Source: Microbacterium faecale (GTDB taxonomy: Bacteria; Actinomycetota; Actinomycetes; Actinomycetales; Microbacteriaceae). From it: a DNA stretch of 64,000 nucleotides. The DNA lies in the NCBI RefSeq assembly GCF_014640975.1, contig NZ_BMHO01000001.1:2304166-2368165 (forward strand), given 5' to 3'. The position numbers were made by a program, and so were the translations under genes. Each line of letters starts with the position of its first letter. Position 1 is the first letter of the stretch. Under the pieces are notes generated by a model. The model was given only the letters and a program-made list of their open reading frames with translations, was not told where the DNA came from and made no database searches. Positions 8,303 through 16,604 of the stretch are shown in pieces.

Positions 8303-9834
8303 GCGATCACCCCCTTCTTCAAGAAGAGCGCCCGTCCGACGTCGCTCGCCACCGGTTCGTTGCGCCCTTCGAGATCGGCGACCGTCCATGCCACTCGGGC
8401 GACGCGATCGTGCGAACGCAACGTCAGCAAGCCGCGTTCCAGCGCGGATTCGAGCGTGCGACGCGCCTCGCCCCGCAGCGGGCGGGGGCCCTTTCGCAGC
8501 CACGTGCCCGACACCTGACCGTTCGTGACCCACGGCGTTTCGGCCAGGCGCTCGGCCGCGCGTTGGCGGGCCGTCGTCACCCGACGCCTCGCCTCCGCGC
8601 TCGTCACGCCGCCCGGCGCATCGTCAGCCCGCGACACGCGCCGCAATCGCAGGTCGATGTCGATCCGGTCGAGCAGTGGCCCGGAGAGCTTCGCTGCGTA
8701 GCGTCGCACCTCGGCGGGCGAACAGGTGCAGACCCCGCCCGCAACGCCGAACTCGCCGCACGGACACGGGTTCATCGCGAGCACGAGTTGAAATCGCGCG
8801 GGAAAGCTGGCGGTGAAGCCCGCCCGATGGATCGCGATCATTCCGTTCTCGAGCGGCTGACGCAAGGCGTCGAGCACAGAGCGTGGCGCCTCGGCGACCT
8901 CGTCGATGAACAGCACGCCTCGCGAGGCCCGTGCGATCGCCCCGGGACTCGCCCGACGGGATCCGCCTCCCACGAGCGCCGCGAGGGTGGCGGAGTGGTG
9001 CGGCGCTTCGAAAGGGGGCTGTCGCGTCAACGCCGCGATGCGCTCCCCCGTCAGCGACCGGACGGAGGCGACCTCGAGTGCCTCCTCGTCGGTCAGCGCC
9101 GGAAGGATCCCGGGCAGTCGCCGCGCGAGCATCGTCTTGCCCGCGCCCGGAGGCCCCGACATCAGCAGATGGTGACCGCCCGCCGCGGCCACGAGCAGCG
9201 CATCGACCGCCTCCGGCTGCCCGACGACGTCGGCGAGATCGACGTCCGGCTCCGGCGCCGTGACGTCCGACTCGGTACTGGTGGCCGGCGCCTCGGGGCC
9301 TTTGAGAACAGGGTCGTCGATCTCGGCCCCGTGCAGCCGTGCCGCCTCGGCCAGTGTGCGCACGCTGATGATCTCGGCGTCGGAGACGAGCTCGGCCTCC
9401 GCGCGGTTCCTCTCGGGCACGACGACGCGCGGCCGACCGGCGGCGACCGCCGCGAGGACGACCGGGAGCACGCCGGGCACTGCGCGAACGCGGCCATCGA
9501 GCCCGAGCTCGCCGATGTGCACCGTGCCAGCGAGCGACGCGGGATCGAGCCGACCGTCGGTCGCCAGCGCCGCGAGTGCCACCGACAGATCGAACCCGGA
9601 TCCCTGCTTGGGCAAACTGGCTGGCGACAGATTGACCGTGAGGCGCCGGTCCGGCAGCGCGAGCCCGCTGTTCTCGCACGCGTTCGTGACGCGCCGGACG
9701 GCTTCGCCGAGCGCCTTGTCGGGCATCCCGATGAGACGAAAATCGGGCCGATGCTGCGTGATGTCGGCCTCGACCTCGATGAGCGTGCCGCGCAGGCCCG
9801 TGAGCGCGACCGCCCACGTCCGCACCACGATCAC
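8299..9834 (-). CDS. comM: ComM/YifB-family magnesium-chelatase-like AAA+ ATPase
   Basis: ComM is a hexameric helicase that promotes branch migration during integration of transforming DNA. The 511-aa protein has the N-terminal Lon-protease-like domain (about residues 20-150), the AAA+ core with Walker A SGPPGAGKTMLARRLPGIL and Walker B VLFIDEVAE, and the C-terminal Mg-chelatase domain. A cysteine-bearing loop (CPCGEF ... VCTC) is typical of the family. The GTG at 9834 overlaps the yraN stop as GTGA, and its own stop overlaps dprA, so three genes are chained by stop-start overlaps. Confidence 0.95.
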   Translation of the reverse strand: MIVVRTWAVALTGLRGTLIEVEADITQHRPDFRLIGMPDKALGEAVRRVTNACENSGLALPDRRLTVNLSPASLPKQGSGFDLSVALAALATDGRLDPASLAGTVHIGELGLDGRVRAVPGVLPVVLAAVAAGRPRVVVPERNRAEAELVSDAEIISVRTLAEAARLHGAEIDDPVLKGPEAPATSTESDVTAPEPDVDLADVVGQPEAVDALLVAAAGGHHLLMSGPPGAGKTMLARRLPGILPALTDEEALEVASVRSLTGERIAALTRQPPFEAPHHSATLAALVGGGSRRASPGAIARASRGVLFIDEVAEAPRSVLDALRQPLENGMIAIHRAGFTASFPARFQLVLAMNPCPCGEFGVAGGVCTCSPAEVRRYAAKLSGPLLDRIDIDLRLRRVSRADDAPGGVTSAEARRRVTTARQRAAERLAETPWVTNGQVSGTWLRKGPRPLRGEARRTLESALERGLLTLRSHDRVARVAWTVADLEGRNEPVASDVGRALFLKKGVIA

Positions 9835-10193
9835 GAGATCCCCTGCAGGTGCTCCACCGCCGCAGAGACGGGATCCGATCCGGTGATCGCGATCGCGTCG
9901 ACGCGCAGCCGGCGCCCGCGAGCGACGTCCGGATGCACCCGGGCCCACATGTGCGCCAGGCGCCACAGACGCGCGGTCTTCCGCGCGTCGAGCGCTTCGA
10001 ACGGGTGACCGTAACGCCGGTTCGTGCGGGTCTTGACTTCGACGATGACGACGACGTCGCGCCGGACGGCGACGAGATCGATCTCGCCCGACGCGCACCG
10101 CCAGTTGCGGTCGACGACGATGTAGCCGTCGGAGATGAGCAGTTCGGCCGCGCGATCCTCTCCCGCGCGTCCCAGGGTCAGGTTGTGAGGCAT
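9831..10193 (-). CDS. YraN family (UPF0102) nuclease-fold protein
   Basis: This 120-aa protein belongs to the UPF0102/YraN family, which has a restriction-endonuclease-like fold and often sits beside dprA/comM; its role is not settled. Family motifs seen are GRAGEDRAAELL, the WRCASGEIDLVAVRRD segment and VIVEVKTRTNRRYGHP, carrying the predicted Asp-Glu-x-Lys metal site. The start is ATG at 10193 with GTGAGG just upstream. It leads the yraN-comM-dprA-xerC set. Confidence 0.92.
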   Translation of the reverse strand: MPHNLTLGRAGEDRAAELLISDGYIVVDRNWRCASGEIDLVAVRRDVVVIVEVKTRTNRRYGHPFEALDARKTARLWRLAHMWARVHPDVARGRRLRVDAIAITGSDPVSAAVEHLQGIS

Positions 10194-10324
10194 GACCTCA
10201 CGGTGCCGCGATTCGGCGACGAGCGGATCAGCGCTCCCGCGTCATTCCGGGGGCGCTGCGGACGGGTCGTAAATCCGACGGGCTGTGGACGAGCCAGACG
10301 GCCTCGCCGACACGCCGAGGGGCG

Positions 10325-10651
10325 TCAGCTCTTGCCGAGCGAGAGGTCGTCGGGGAGCTCGAAGTCGCGTCGCGGCAGCTCCTCGACGTTGACATCCTTG
10401 AACGTCAGCACGCGCACCGACGTCACGAAGCGGTCGGCGCGGTAGATGTCCCACACCCACACGTCGCGCATCGTGAGCTCGAAGTAGAAGTCGTGCTCGG
10501 TGTCGTGGCGCACGACGTTGACGTCGTTCGCGAGATAGAACCGTCGCTCGGTCTCCACGACGTACTGGAACTGGCCGACGACATCGCGGTACTCGCGATA
10601 CAGCGCGAGTTCGAGTTCGCGGTCGAATTCCTCGAAGGAGTCCTCATCCAT
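10325..10651 (-). CDS. DUF2469-family conserved actinobacterial protein
   Basis: This 108-aa acidic, aromatic-rich protein (many Tyr, Phe, Trp and Asp) matches the DUF2469 family, almost always found between rnhB and yraN in actinobacteria. Conserved stretches are DEDSFEEFDRELELALYREY and ETERRFYLANDVNV, then VRVLTFKDVNVEEL. The function is unknown. It starts with ATG at 10651, 12 bp after the rnhB stop. The 131 bp to yraN holds no gene I can see. Confidence 0.92.
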   Translation of the reverse strand: MDEDSFEEFDRELELALYREYRDVVGQFQYVVETERRFYLANDVNVVRHDTEHDFYFELTMRDVWVWDIYRADRFVTSVRVLTFKDVNVEELPRRDFELPDDLSLGKS

Positions 10652-10663
10652 GGTGTCCCCAGC

Positions 10664-11314
10664 CTAGGCGATTGCCCACGAACGTCGGTGATGGTCGGTC
10701 AGGCCGCGTTCCCGGATCGCCGCACGGTGCGCTGCGCTGCCGTAGCCCTTGTTGCGGTCCCAGGAGTACGAGGCGTGGGCGTCGTGGAGGTCGACCATCA
10801 GCGCATCGCGCGCGACCTTCGCGGCGATCGAGGCCGCCGAGATCGACGCGCGGTCGCGGTCGCCTCCCACGACGGTCCGCAGGTCGAGGCGCCCCATCAT
10901 CGTCGACGCCACGGGTGAGAGATAGTCGTGGTTGCCGTCGAGAAGCACGACGCCCGACGGCACGTCGAGCCCGCCGGCGCGGAGCGCCCCGAGGGCGCGT
11001 ACGGCCGCGAGACCGAGCGCTCCGAGGATCCCATGTTCATCGACCTCGCCCGGAGTCGCCCACCCGAGGGCGCTGCCGCACACCCACTCGGCGGTGCGCG
11101 CGGCGACATCGGGACGTCGACGGGCAGTGACGAGCTTCGAGTCGCGCAGCCCTTCCGGGACGGCCGTCGCCGCGACGGCGTGGTCGATGGCCGCGGCCCC
11201 GACGGTGACAGGCCCGGCAAGAGCTCCCCGGCCCACCTCGTCGAGGCCGATCACGAGCGGCGCCGTGTCGAGCAGACGTCGCTCGAGGTCGAGCGTGGGA
11301 GCGACCGGGGTCAT
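10664..11314 (-). CDS. rnhB: ribonuclease HII
   Basis: RNase HII cuts the RNA strand at RNA-DNA junctions and starts ribonucleotide excision. The 216-aa protein shows the DEVGRG active-site motif (GLDEVGRGALAGP), the LRDSKLV segment, VLLDGNHDYL, and the VGGDRDRASISAASIAAKVARD region with the remaining acidic ligands. The ATG at 11314 overlaps the lepB stop as ATGA, consistent with a lepB-rnhB transcript. Confidence 0.95.
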   Translation of the reverse strand: MTPVAPTLDLERRLLDTAPLVIGLDEVGRGALAGPVTVGAAAIDHAVAATAVPEGLRDSKLVTARRRPDVAARTAEWVCGSALGWATPGEVDEHGILGALGLAAVRALGALRAGGLDVPSGVVLLDGNHDYLSPVASTMMGRLDLRTVVGGDRDRASISAASIAAKVARDALMVDLHDAHASYSWDRNKGYGSAAHRAAIRERGLTDHHRRSWAIA

Positions 11315-12045
11315 CGGTCGGACTCCGGAACGCCGGTGAACGCCGGGGTGCGATCGTCGAGCGGGCCGAAGTGCGACAGCGGCCAGGTGCGCAGGACGAC
11401 GCGGCCGACGATCTTGTCGACGGGGACGAACCCGCCGCCGGGCTGCGTGTCGTGGTAGCGGGAGTCCTGCGACCGGTTGCGATTGTCTCCCATGACCCAG
11501 ACGGCGTTGTCCGGAACGACGACGTCGAAGTCGGTCATCGACGCGCGCGTGGATCCGTCGGGAAGGCGCAGGTAATCGAGCTCGTCGACACCCGCGCCGT
11601 TGACAGTGAGCTGGCCGAGAGCGTTACAGCATTCGACGTGGTCGCCCGGCAGAGCGATGAGGCGCTTGACGAGATGTTCCTCGGAATCGGCCGCCGAGAC
11701 GCCGATGGCCGTGAGCAGCCAGTTCATCGCGCCGGCGAGTCCGCCGGGGCTTTCGCCACCCGGATCGGGCAGCCAGCCGCCCGGATCCGCGAACACGATC
11801 ACGTCGCCGCGCTCGTACCCCGTCCAGTTCACAGTCAACTCGTCGACGAGGATCCGGTCATCCGTCATGAGCGTGTCCTCCATCGATGCCGACGGAATGT
11901 AGAACGACCGCACGACGAAGGCCTTGATGAGCATTGACACGACGGCAGCGATGACGATGATGATGACGACGTCGCGCAGGAACGTCAGGACTCCGCGTCC
12001 GCCCGGTCGGTCGTCTGCCGGGGCCGTCTCTGCTTCTGTTGTCAT
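11311..12045 (-). CDS. lepB: signal peptidase I
   Basis: This membrane serine protease removes signal peptides from Sec and Tat substrates. The 244-aa protein has one N-terminal membrane segment (about residues 22-45). The Ser nucleophile lies in PSASMEDTL and the Lys general base in HLVKRLIALPGD, with box E as MGDNRNRSQDSR. Two adjacent cysteines (VECCN) follow the Lys box. The start is ATG at 12045. It lies downstream of rplS behind a hairpin terminator, so it is probably transcribed separately or by read-through. Confidence 0.95.
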   Translation of the reverse strand: MTTEAETAPADDRPGGRGVLTFLRDVVIIIVIAAVVSMLIKAFVVRSFYIPSASMEDTLMTDDRILVDELTVNWTGYERGDVIVFADPGGWLPDPGGESPGGLAGAMNWLLTAIGVSAADSEEHLVKRLIALPGDHVECCNALGQLTVNGAGVDELDYLRLPDGSTRASMTDFDVVVPDNAVWVMGDNRNRSQDSRYHDTQPGGGFVPVDKIVGRVVLRTWPLSHFGPLDDRTPAFTGVPESDR

Positions 12046-12067
12046 CGCCTTCAGGATCCCATACGTC

Positions 12068-12101
12068 GAACGCCCCGCGACGGAAGCGTCGCGGGGCGTT
12101 C
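12068..12101 (-). terminator. hairpin terminator after rplS
   Basis: A perfect 15-bp inverted repeat (GAACGCCCCGCGACG and its complement) has a 4-nt loop and lies 19 bp past the rplS stop. There is no strong T-run on either strand, so it is called from stem strength and position. Confidence 0.7.
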
Positions 12102-12120
12102 AGTCACGATCGCTCGACGA

Positions 12121-12471
12121 TCAGACGTTCTCGCGCTTCTCGCGGATCTTCGCACGCCTACCGGTGCGGCCGCGCAGGTAGTAGATCTTCGCACGGCGCA
12201 CGTCACCGCGGCTGACGACCTCGATCTTGTCGATGATCGGCGAGTGCACGGGGAACACGCGCTCCACGCCGACCTGGAAGCTGATCTTGCGCACGGTGAA
12301 GGTCTCGCGCACGCCACCACCCTGGCGACCGAGCACGACGCCCTGGAAGACCTGGACGCGGGAGCGGCTGCCCTCGATGATGTTGACGTGCACCTTGACG
12401 GTGTCACCTGGCCCGAACTCCGGGACGTCGGTCCGCAGCGATGCTGCGTCGACGGCATCGATGATGTTCAT
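12121..12471 (-). CDS. rplS: 50S ribosomal protein L19
   Basis: L19 sits at the interface of the two ribosomal subunits. The 116-aa protein shows the family pattern: [48 protein letters not shown], and a basic C-terminus ([18 protein letters not shown]). The start is ATG at 12471. In many bacteria rplS follows trmD directly; here trmD is about 15.6 kb away with map and the nitrite/molybdenum genes between them. Confidence 0.97.
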   Translation of the reverse strand: MNIIDAVDAASLRTDVPEFGPGDTVKVHVNIIEGSRSRVQVFQGVVLGRQGGGVRETFTVRKISFQVGVERVFPVHSPIIDKIEVVSRGDVRRAKIYYLRGRTGRRAKIREKRENV

Positions 12472-12724
12472 GATGGTTCGCTTCCTGCGGCCGCCACAGG
12501 TCGCCCGCGCAAAAGGTCAGGAGATCGCGGTGCGCATGAGAGCCGAACTGACGAACAGATCCTCGACTCCCCTGTGGCAGAGTCGAAACCGGACGCACCA
12601 ACGGGCGCGCCGGCCACGGCACAAACGTCTATTGTGCCACATGCGCGCTCCACCGCTCACAGCGTTCTCGGGACCCGCCCGGTCGACATGCGCGAGAATG
12701 GTCAGCGACCCGAAAGGACACCAG

Positions 12725-13492
12725 ATGATCGAGCTGCGCACACCCGCCGAGATCGAGGCTATGCGACCGGCGGGACGGTTCGTCGCGGAGACGCTGCAGA
12801 CCCTCTCCGAAGAGACGAAGGTCGGCATGAACCTGCTGGAGATCGATCGACGCGCCCACGCGATGATCCGCGCGGCCGGTGCCGAGAGCTGCTACCTCGA
12901 CTACGCGCCGTCGTTCGGGTCAGGTCCGTTCGGTCATGTCATCTGCACCTCGGTCAACGATGCGGTGCTGCACGGGCGTCCCTACGACTACACGCTGCGC
13001 GACGGAGACCTCGTCACGCTCGACTTCGCCGTGTCGATCAACGGCTGGGTCGCCGACTCCGCTGTGTCCTTCGTCGTCGGCACGCCGCGCGATGAGGACC
13101 TCGCGCTCATCGACACGACCGAGCGCGCGCTCGAGGCCGCGATCACGGCCGCGCAGACCGGCAGCAAGGTGGGCGACATCTCCGCCGCCATCGCCGCCGT
13201 CGCCCGGGGTGACGGTCTCAGCATCAACACCGACTTCGGCGGCCACGGCGTCGGTCGCACGATGCACGGAGACCCGCACATCCCCAACGATGGTCGCGCC
13301 GGACGCGGCTTCCCCCTGAAGCCGGGGCTCGTCGTGGCGATCGAGCCATGGTTCCTGCAGACGACCGACAAGCTCGTCACCGACGAGCGCGACGGCTGGA
13401 CGCTCCGCAGCGCCGATGGATCCCGTGGAGCACACAGCGAGCACACGATCGCGATCACCGAAGACGGCCCGATCGTCCTCACGGCCAGATAG
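12725..13492 (+). CDS. map: methionine aminopeptidase, type I
   Basis: This metalloenzyme removes the initiator Met. The 255-aa protein has the five metal ligands in their normal settings: Asp in VTLDFAVSINGWVADSA (two Asp), His in GGHGVGRTMH, Glu in VVAIEPW, and Glu near the C-terminus in HSEHTIAITEDG. The frame is open well upstream, but the ATG at 12725 has AAAGGA before it and gives the type I length. The 253-bp gap to rplS must hold divergent promoters; I see no further gene in it. Confidence 0.95.
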   Translation: MIELRTPAEIEAMRPAGRFVAETLQTLSEETKVGMNLLEIDRRAHAMIRAAGAESCYLDYAPSFGSGPFGHVICTSVNDAVLHGRPYDYTLRDGDLVTLDFAVSINGWVADSAVSFVVGTPRDEDLALIDTTERALEAAITAAQTGSKVGDISAAIAAVARGDGLSINTDFGGHGVGRTMHGDPHIPNDGRAGRGFPLKPGLVVAIEPWFLQTTDKLVTDERDGWTLRSADGSRGAHSEHTIAITEDGPIVLTAR

Positions 13493-13500
13493 CCCTCTCC

Positions 13501-13548
13501 CGACGAAACCCTCACATCTCGCCCAGGCCTGGTGTGAGGGTTTCGTCG
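13501..13548 (+). terminator. two-tier hairpin after map
   Basis: A perfect 16-bp stem (CGACGAAACCCTCACA and its complement) encloses a 16-nt loop that itself contains the palindrome CCAGGCCTGG. It starts 9 bp after the map stop and is best read as the map terminator. It also separates map from the nirB promoter. Confidence 0.75.
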
Positions 13549-13554
13549 TTCCGA

Positions 13555-13599
13555 GGAAACGATCGCGCGACCGTCGCGGAAACACGGCGTTCCTACCGT
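13555..13599 (+). promoter_or_regulatory. nirB promoter with GlnR-like half-sites
   Basis: Two GGAAAC elements lie at 13555 and 13578, followed after exactly 10 bp by a -10-like TACCGT (13594-13599). The segment CGCGGAAACAC and the following CCTAnnGT ... ACCGAC recur, in the same order and with the same 10-bp gap, upstream of narK (28961-29000). GaAAC is the b-half of the actinobacterial GlnR box. The a-half-sites here are poor and the two GAAAC are 23, not 22, bp apart. Control by GlnR and/or the NnaR-like protein is inferred. Confidence 0.55.
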
Positions 13600-13637
13600 G
13601 GGTGTCACCGACAAGACGCCCGAGGCAGGAGCACCAC

Positions 13638-16214
13638 GTGACCGAGACATCTCCCCCACACCGCGTCGTCGTCGTGGGTGCCAGCATGGTCGCGCACCGC
13701 TTCGTGGAGAGCCTTCTCGCGCGCGCCGACACCGCGACGACCGTCACAGTCATCGGCGAGGAACCCCACCGCCCTTACGACCGCGTCGCGCTCACGTCGT
13801 TCCTCTCGGGCGCGACCCCGGACGACCTGACCCTCGACCGCAGCGTCTTCGACGACCACCGCGTCGACCTCCTCGCGGGCGATCCGGTCATCCGCATCGA
13901 CCGCGGCGCGGCGACCGTCCTCACCGCAAGCCGCGCCACGGTGCCCTACGACACTCTCGTCCTGGCCACCGGATCCTCCGCAGCCAGGCCAGCCGTGGAG
14001 GGGGCAGACCTTCCCGGGTGCTTCGTCTACCGCACGATCGACGACCTGTCGTCGCTACGGGAATACGTCGCCGAGCGTGAGCGTCAGCTCGGGCGCCCGC
14101 TCACGGGAAAGGTGATCGGCGGCGGCTTGCTGGGCCTGGAGGCCGTCGGCGCGCTGCAGGAGCTGGGGGTCGACGGTGCCGTCGTGCACTCCGGAACCCA
14201 CCTGATGTCGGCGCAGCTCGACCGCGCGGGCGGTGACGTTCTCGGGCGCCTCATCGAGCGCCGCGACATCACGGTGCGCACGTCGACGCGCACGACGCGC
14301 ATCGACGCCGACCGCACGGGCCGTGTCGCCGGTCTCGAGTTTCACGACGGCTCCCGGGAGCCAACGGACGTCGTCGTCTTCACGGTCGGCGTGCGGCCGA
14401 ACGACGCCCTGGCGCGCGAGGCGCAGCTCGCGTGCGAGTCTGACGGCGGCGTACGGATCGATGACACGTGCCGCACCTCCGACGAGCGGATCCTGGCGAT
14501 CGGTGAGGTCGCGGCCTTCGATGGGCGCTGCGTCGGCCTCGTCGCCCCCGGCTACGCCATGGCCGAAGTCGCCGCCGACCGCCTCTTCGGTGGTTCCGCG
14601 ACGTTTCCCGGGTATGACGATTCGGCGAAGCTCAAGCTCTCGGGCGTCGACGTCGCCTCTTTCGGCGACGCGCTGGCCACCGCGCCGGATGCGCTCGACG
14701 TCGTCTACACGGATCCGGTCGGCGGCGTGTACAAGAAGCTCGTCCTCAGCGACGACGCGTCCACGCTCCTCGGCGGGATCTTCGTCGGCGACGCCGCGTC
14801 GTACGGCGCCCTCCGTCCCCTCGTCGGCAGGCCACTGGGCGCGGATCCCGCTGCGTATCTCCTGCCCTCCGGCGGCATGGAGGCCCCGGCGGGCGAGCTC
14901 CCCGACGAGGCGATCGTCTGCTCGTGTTCGTCCGTCACGGCGGGCCGGATCCGCAGCGCGGTGCACGAGGACGGCTGCGCCGACGCGGGCGAGGTGAAAG
15001 CCTGCACGAAGGCGGGCGCGACGTGCGGTAGCTGTTTCGCGATGGTGAAGAAGATCACCGCGCAGGAGCTCACGGCACTCGGAAAGTCCGTGAGCAGCGC
15101 GCTGTGCGAACACTTTGATCTGTCGCGCCGGCAGCTCTACGACGCCATCGTGGTCTCGCGCGAGACGACGTTCAGCGGAATCCTCGAGCGATTCGGCCGC
15201 GGCCGCGGCTGCGACGTGTGCAAGCCGACGATCGCCAGCATCCTCCACGGACTCGTGGGCGAACACGTGCTCGACGGCGAATCCGCGGCGCTGCAGGACA
15301 CGAACGACCACGTGATGGCGAACATGCAGAAGGACGGCTCCTACTCGGTTGTTCCCCGCATGCCCGGAGGCGAGGTGACGCCGGACGGGCTCGTCGTGAT
15401 CGGCGAGGTCGCGCGCGACTTCGGGCTCTACACGAAGCTCACGGGCGGACAGCGCATCGACATGTTCGGCGCCCGTCTGGAACAGCTCCCGGACATCTGG
15501 CGCCGCCTCGTCGAGGCGGGCTTCGAATCCGGCCAGGCGTACGGCAAGTCGCTGCGCACCGTGAAGTCGTGCGTCGGATCCACCTGGTGCCGGTACGGCG
15601 TGCTCGACGCCGTCGGCATGGCGGTGCGTCTCGAGCTGCGCTACCGCGGCCTGCGGTCGCCCCACAAGCTCAAGCTGGGCGTTTCCGGCTGCGCGCGCGA
15701 GTGCGCCGAGGCCCGCAGCAAGGACGCCGGCGTCATCGCGACGGAGAACGGCTGGAACCTGTACGTCGGCGGCAACGGCGGATTCACGCCACGTCACGCG
15801 CAGCTGCTCGCAGAGGGCCTCGACGACGACGCCCTGATCCGCACCATCGACCGGTACTTCATGTATTACATCCGCACGGCCGACCGCCTCCAGCGCACCG
15901 CGCCCTGGCTAGCGGATCTTGACGGCGGGCTCGACGGCCTCCGCGAGGTCATCATCGATGATTCGCTCGGCATCGCGGGCGACCTCGACGACGCGATGGC
16001 GCGACACGTCGACGCCTACGAGGACGAGTGGGCGGCGACCCTCAAGGATCCCGACAAGCTCACGAGATTCCACTCGTTCGTCAACGCACCGACCACCCCG
16101 GATCCGTCCCTCGCCTATGTGGCGGAACGCGGGCAGGTGCGCCCCGCGTCCGACGAGGAGCGGCAATCCGGATCCGTGATGATCGCGGGTACGACACTGG
16201 AGGTACGGCAATGA
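13638..16214 (+). CDS. nirB: assimilatory nitrite reductase [NAD(P)H], large subunit
   Basis: NirB reduces nitrite to ammonium with six electrons from NAD(P)H through FAD, Fe-S and siroheme. In the 858-aa protein, residues 1-420 form an FAD/NAD(P)H oxidoreductase, followed by BFD-type [2Fe-2S] motifs beginning C428-x-C430 and a second copy (CDVC). The ferredoxin-like half-domain and siroheme/[4Fe-4S] site come next, with C645-x5-C651 and C685-x3-C689. The GTG at 13638 has GGAG upstream; the in-frame extension before it covers the promoter. It leads an operon with nirD and siroheme genes, linked by stop-start overlaps or 1-bp gaps. Confidence 0.96.
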   Translation: MTETSPPHRVVVVGASMVAHRFVESLLARADTATTVTVIGEEPHRPYDRVALTSFLSGATPDDLTLDRSVFDDHRVDLLAGDPVIRIDRGAATVLTASRATVPYDTLVLATGSSAARPAVEGADLPGCFVYRTIDDLSSLREYVAERERQLGRPLTGKVIGGGLLGLEAVGALQELGVDGAVVHSGTHLMSAQLDRAGGDVLGRLIERRDITVRTSTRTTRIDADRTGRVAGLEFHDGSREPTDVVVFTVGVRPNDALAREAQLACESDGGVRIDDTCRTSDERILAIGEVAAFDGRCVGLVAPGYAMAEVAADRLFGGSATFPGYDDSAKLKLSGVDVASFGDALATAPDALDVVYTDPVGGVYKKLVLSDDASTLLGGIFVGDAASYGALRPLVGRPLGADPAAYLLPSGGMEAPAGELPDEAIVCSCSSVTAGRIRSAVHEDGCADAGEVKACTKAGATCGSCFAMVKKITAQELTALGKSVSSALCEHFDLSRRQLYDAIVVSRETTFSGILERFGRGRGCDVCKPTIASILHGLVGEHVLDGESAALQDTNDHVMANMQKDGSYSVVPRMPGGEVTPDGLVVIGEVARDFGLYTKLTGGQRIDMFGARLEQLPDIWRRLVEAGFESGQAYGKSLRTVKSCVGSTWCRYGVLDAVGMAVRLELRYRGLRSPHKLKLGVSGCARECAEARSKDAGVIATENGWNLYVGGNGGFTPRHAQLLAEGLDDDALIRTIDRYFMYYIRTADRLQRTAPWLADLDGGLDGLREVIIDDSLGIAGDLDDAMARHVDAYEDEWAATLKDPDKLTRFHSFVNAPTTPDPSLAYVAERGQVRPASDEERQSGSVMIAGTTLEVRQ

Positions 16215-16603
16215 CCATGGTGACGAATCCGACGACACCCGTGCGCGCCGCGCGGTGGGTGCGCCTGTGCGCGTTCGAGCAGCTGAGTGTGGAGCGTGGG
16301 CGGGCGGCGCTCGTGGGCGACACCCAGATCGCGCTCTTCCTGCTCGCCGACGGCACCGTGCGAGCTGTGTCGAACTATGACCCGTACAGCGGTGCGCACG
16401 TCCTCTCTCGCGGTATCGTCGGGACGGCGGCGTTCGCAGGCGGCGCGGTGATTCCGACGATCACCTCCCCGTTGCACAAGCAGTCGTGGGATCTGCGCAC
16501 CGGAACCGTCGTCGAAACGCATGGCCACGACGAGCGCCACATCACGTCGTTTGCGGTCGCGGTGGACGACGGTCAGGTGTTCGTGAAATGGGAGGAGGCG
16601 TGA
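16211..16603 (+). CDS. nirD: nitrite reductase small subunit
   Basis: This 130-aa Rieske-fold partner of NirB begins with an ATGA overlap on the nirB stop. The fold is recognisable (ALVGDTQIALFLLADGTVRAV, then SPLHKQSWDLRTG). Both Cys-His pairs that would bind a Rieske cluster are absent, as is normal for assimilatory NirD. It therefore probably has a structural or docking role rather than carrying electrons. The cysG start is 1 bp after its stop. Confidence 0.93.
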   Translation: MTMVTNPTTPVRAARWVRLCAFEQLSVERGRAALVGDTQIALFLLADGTVRAVSNYDPYSGAHVLSRGIVGTAAFAGGAVIPTITSPLHKQSWDLRTGTVVETHGHDERHITSFAVAVDDGQVFVKWEEA

Positions 16604-16604
16604 G

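Noticed and set aside
16211..16603. NirD as a true Rieske [2Fe-2S] protein
   Set aside because: None of the cluster Cys residues is present; the protein fits the cluster-free NirD group.
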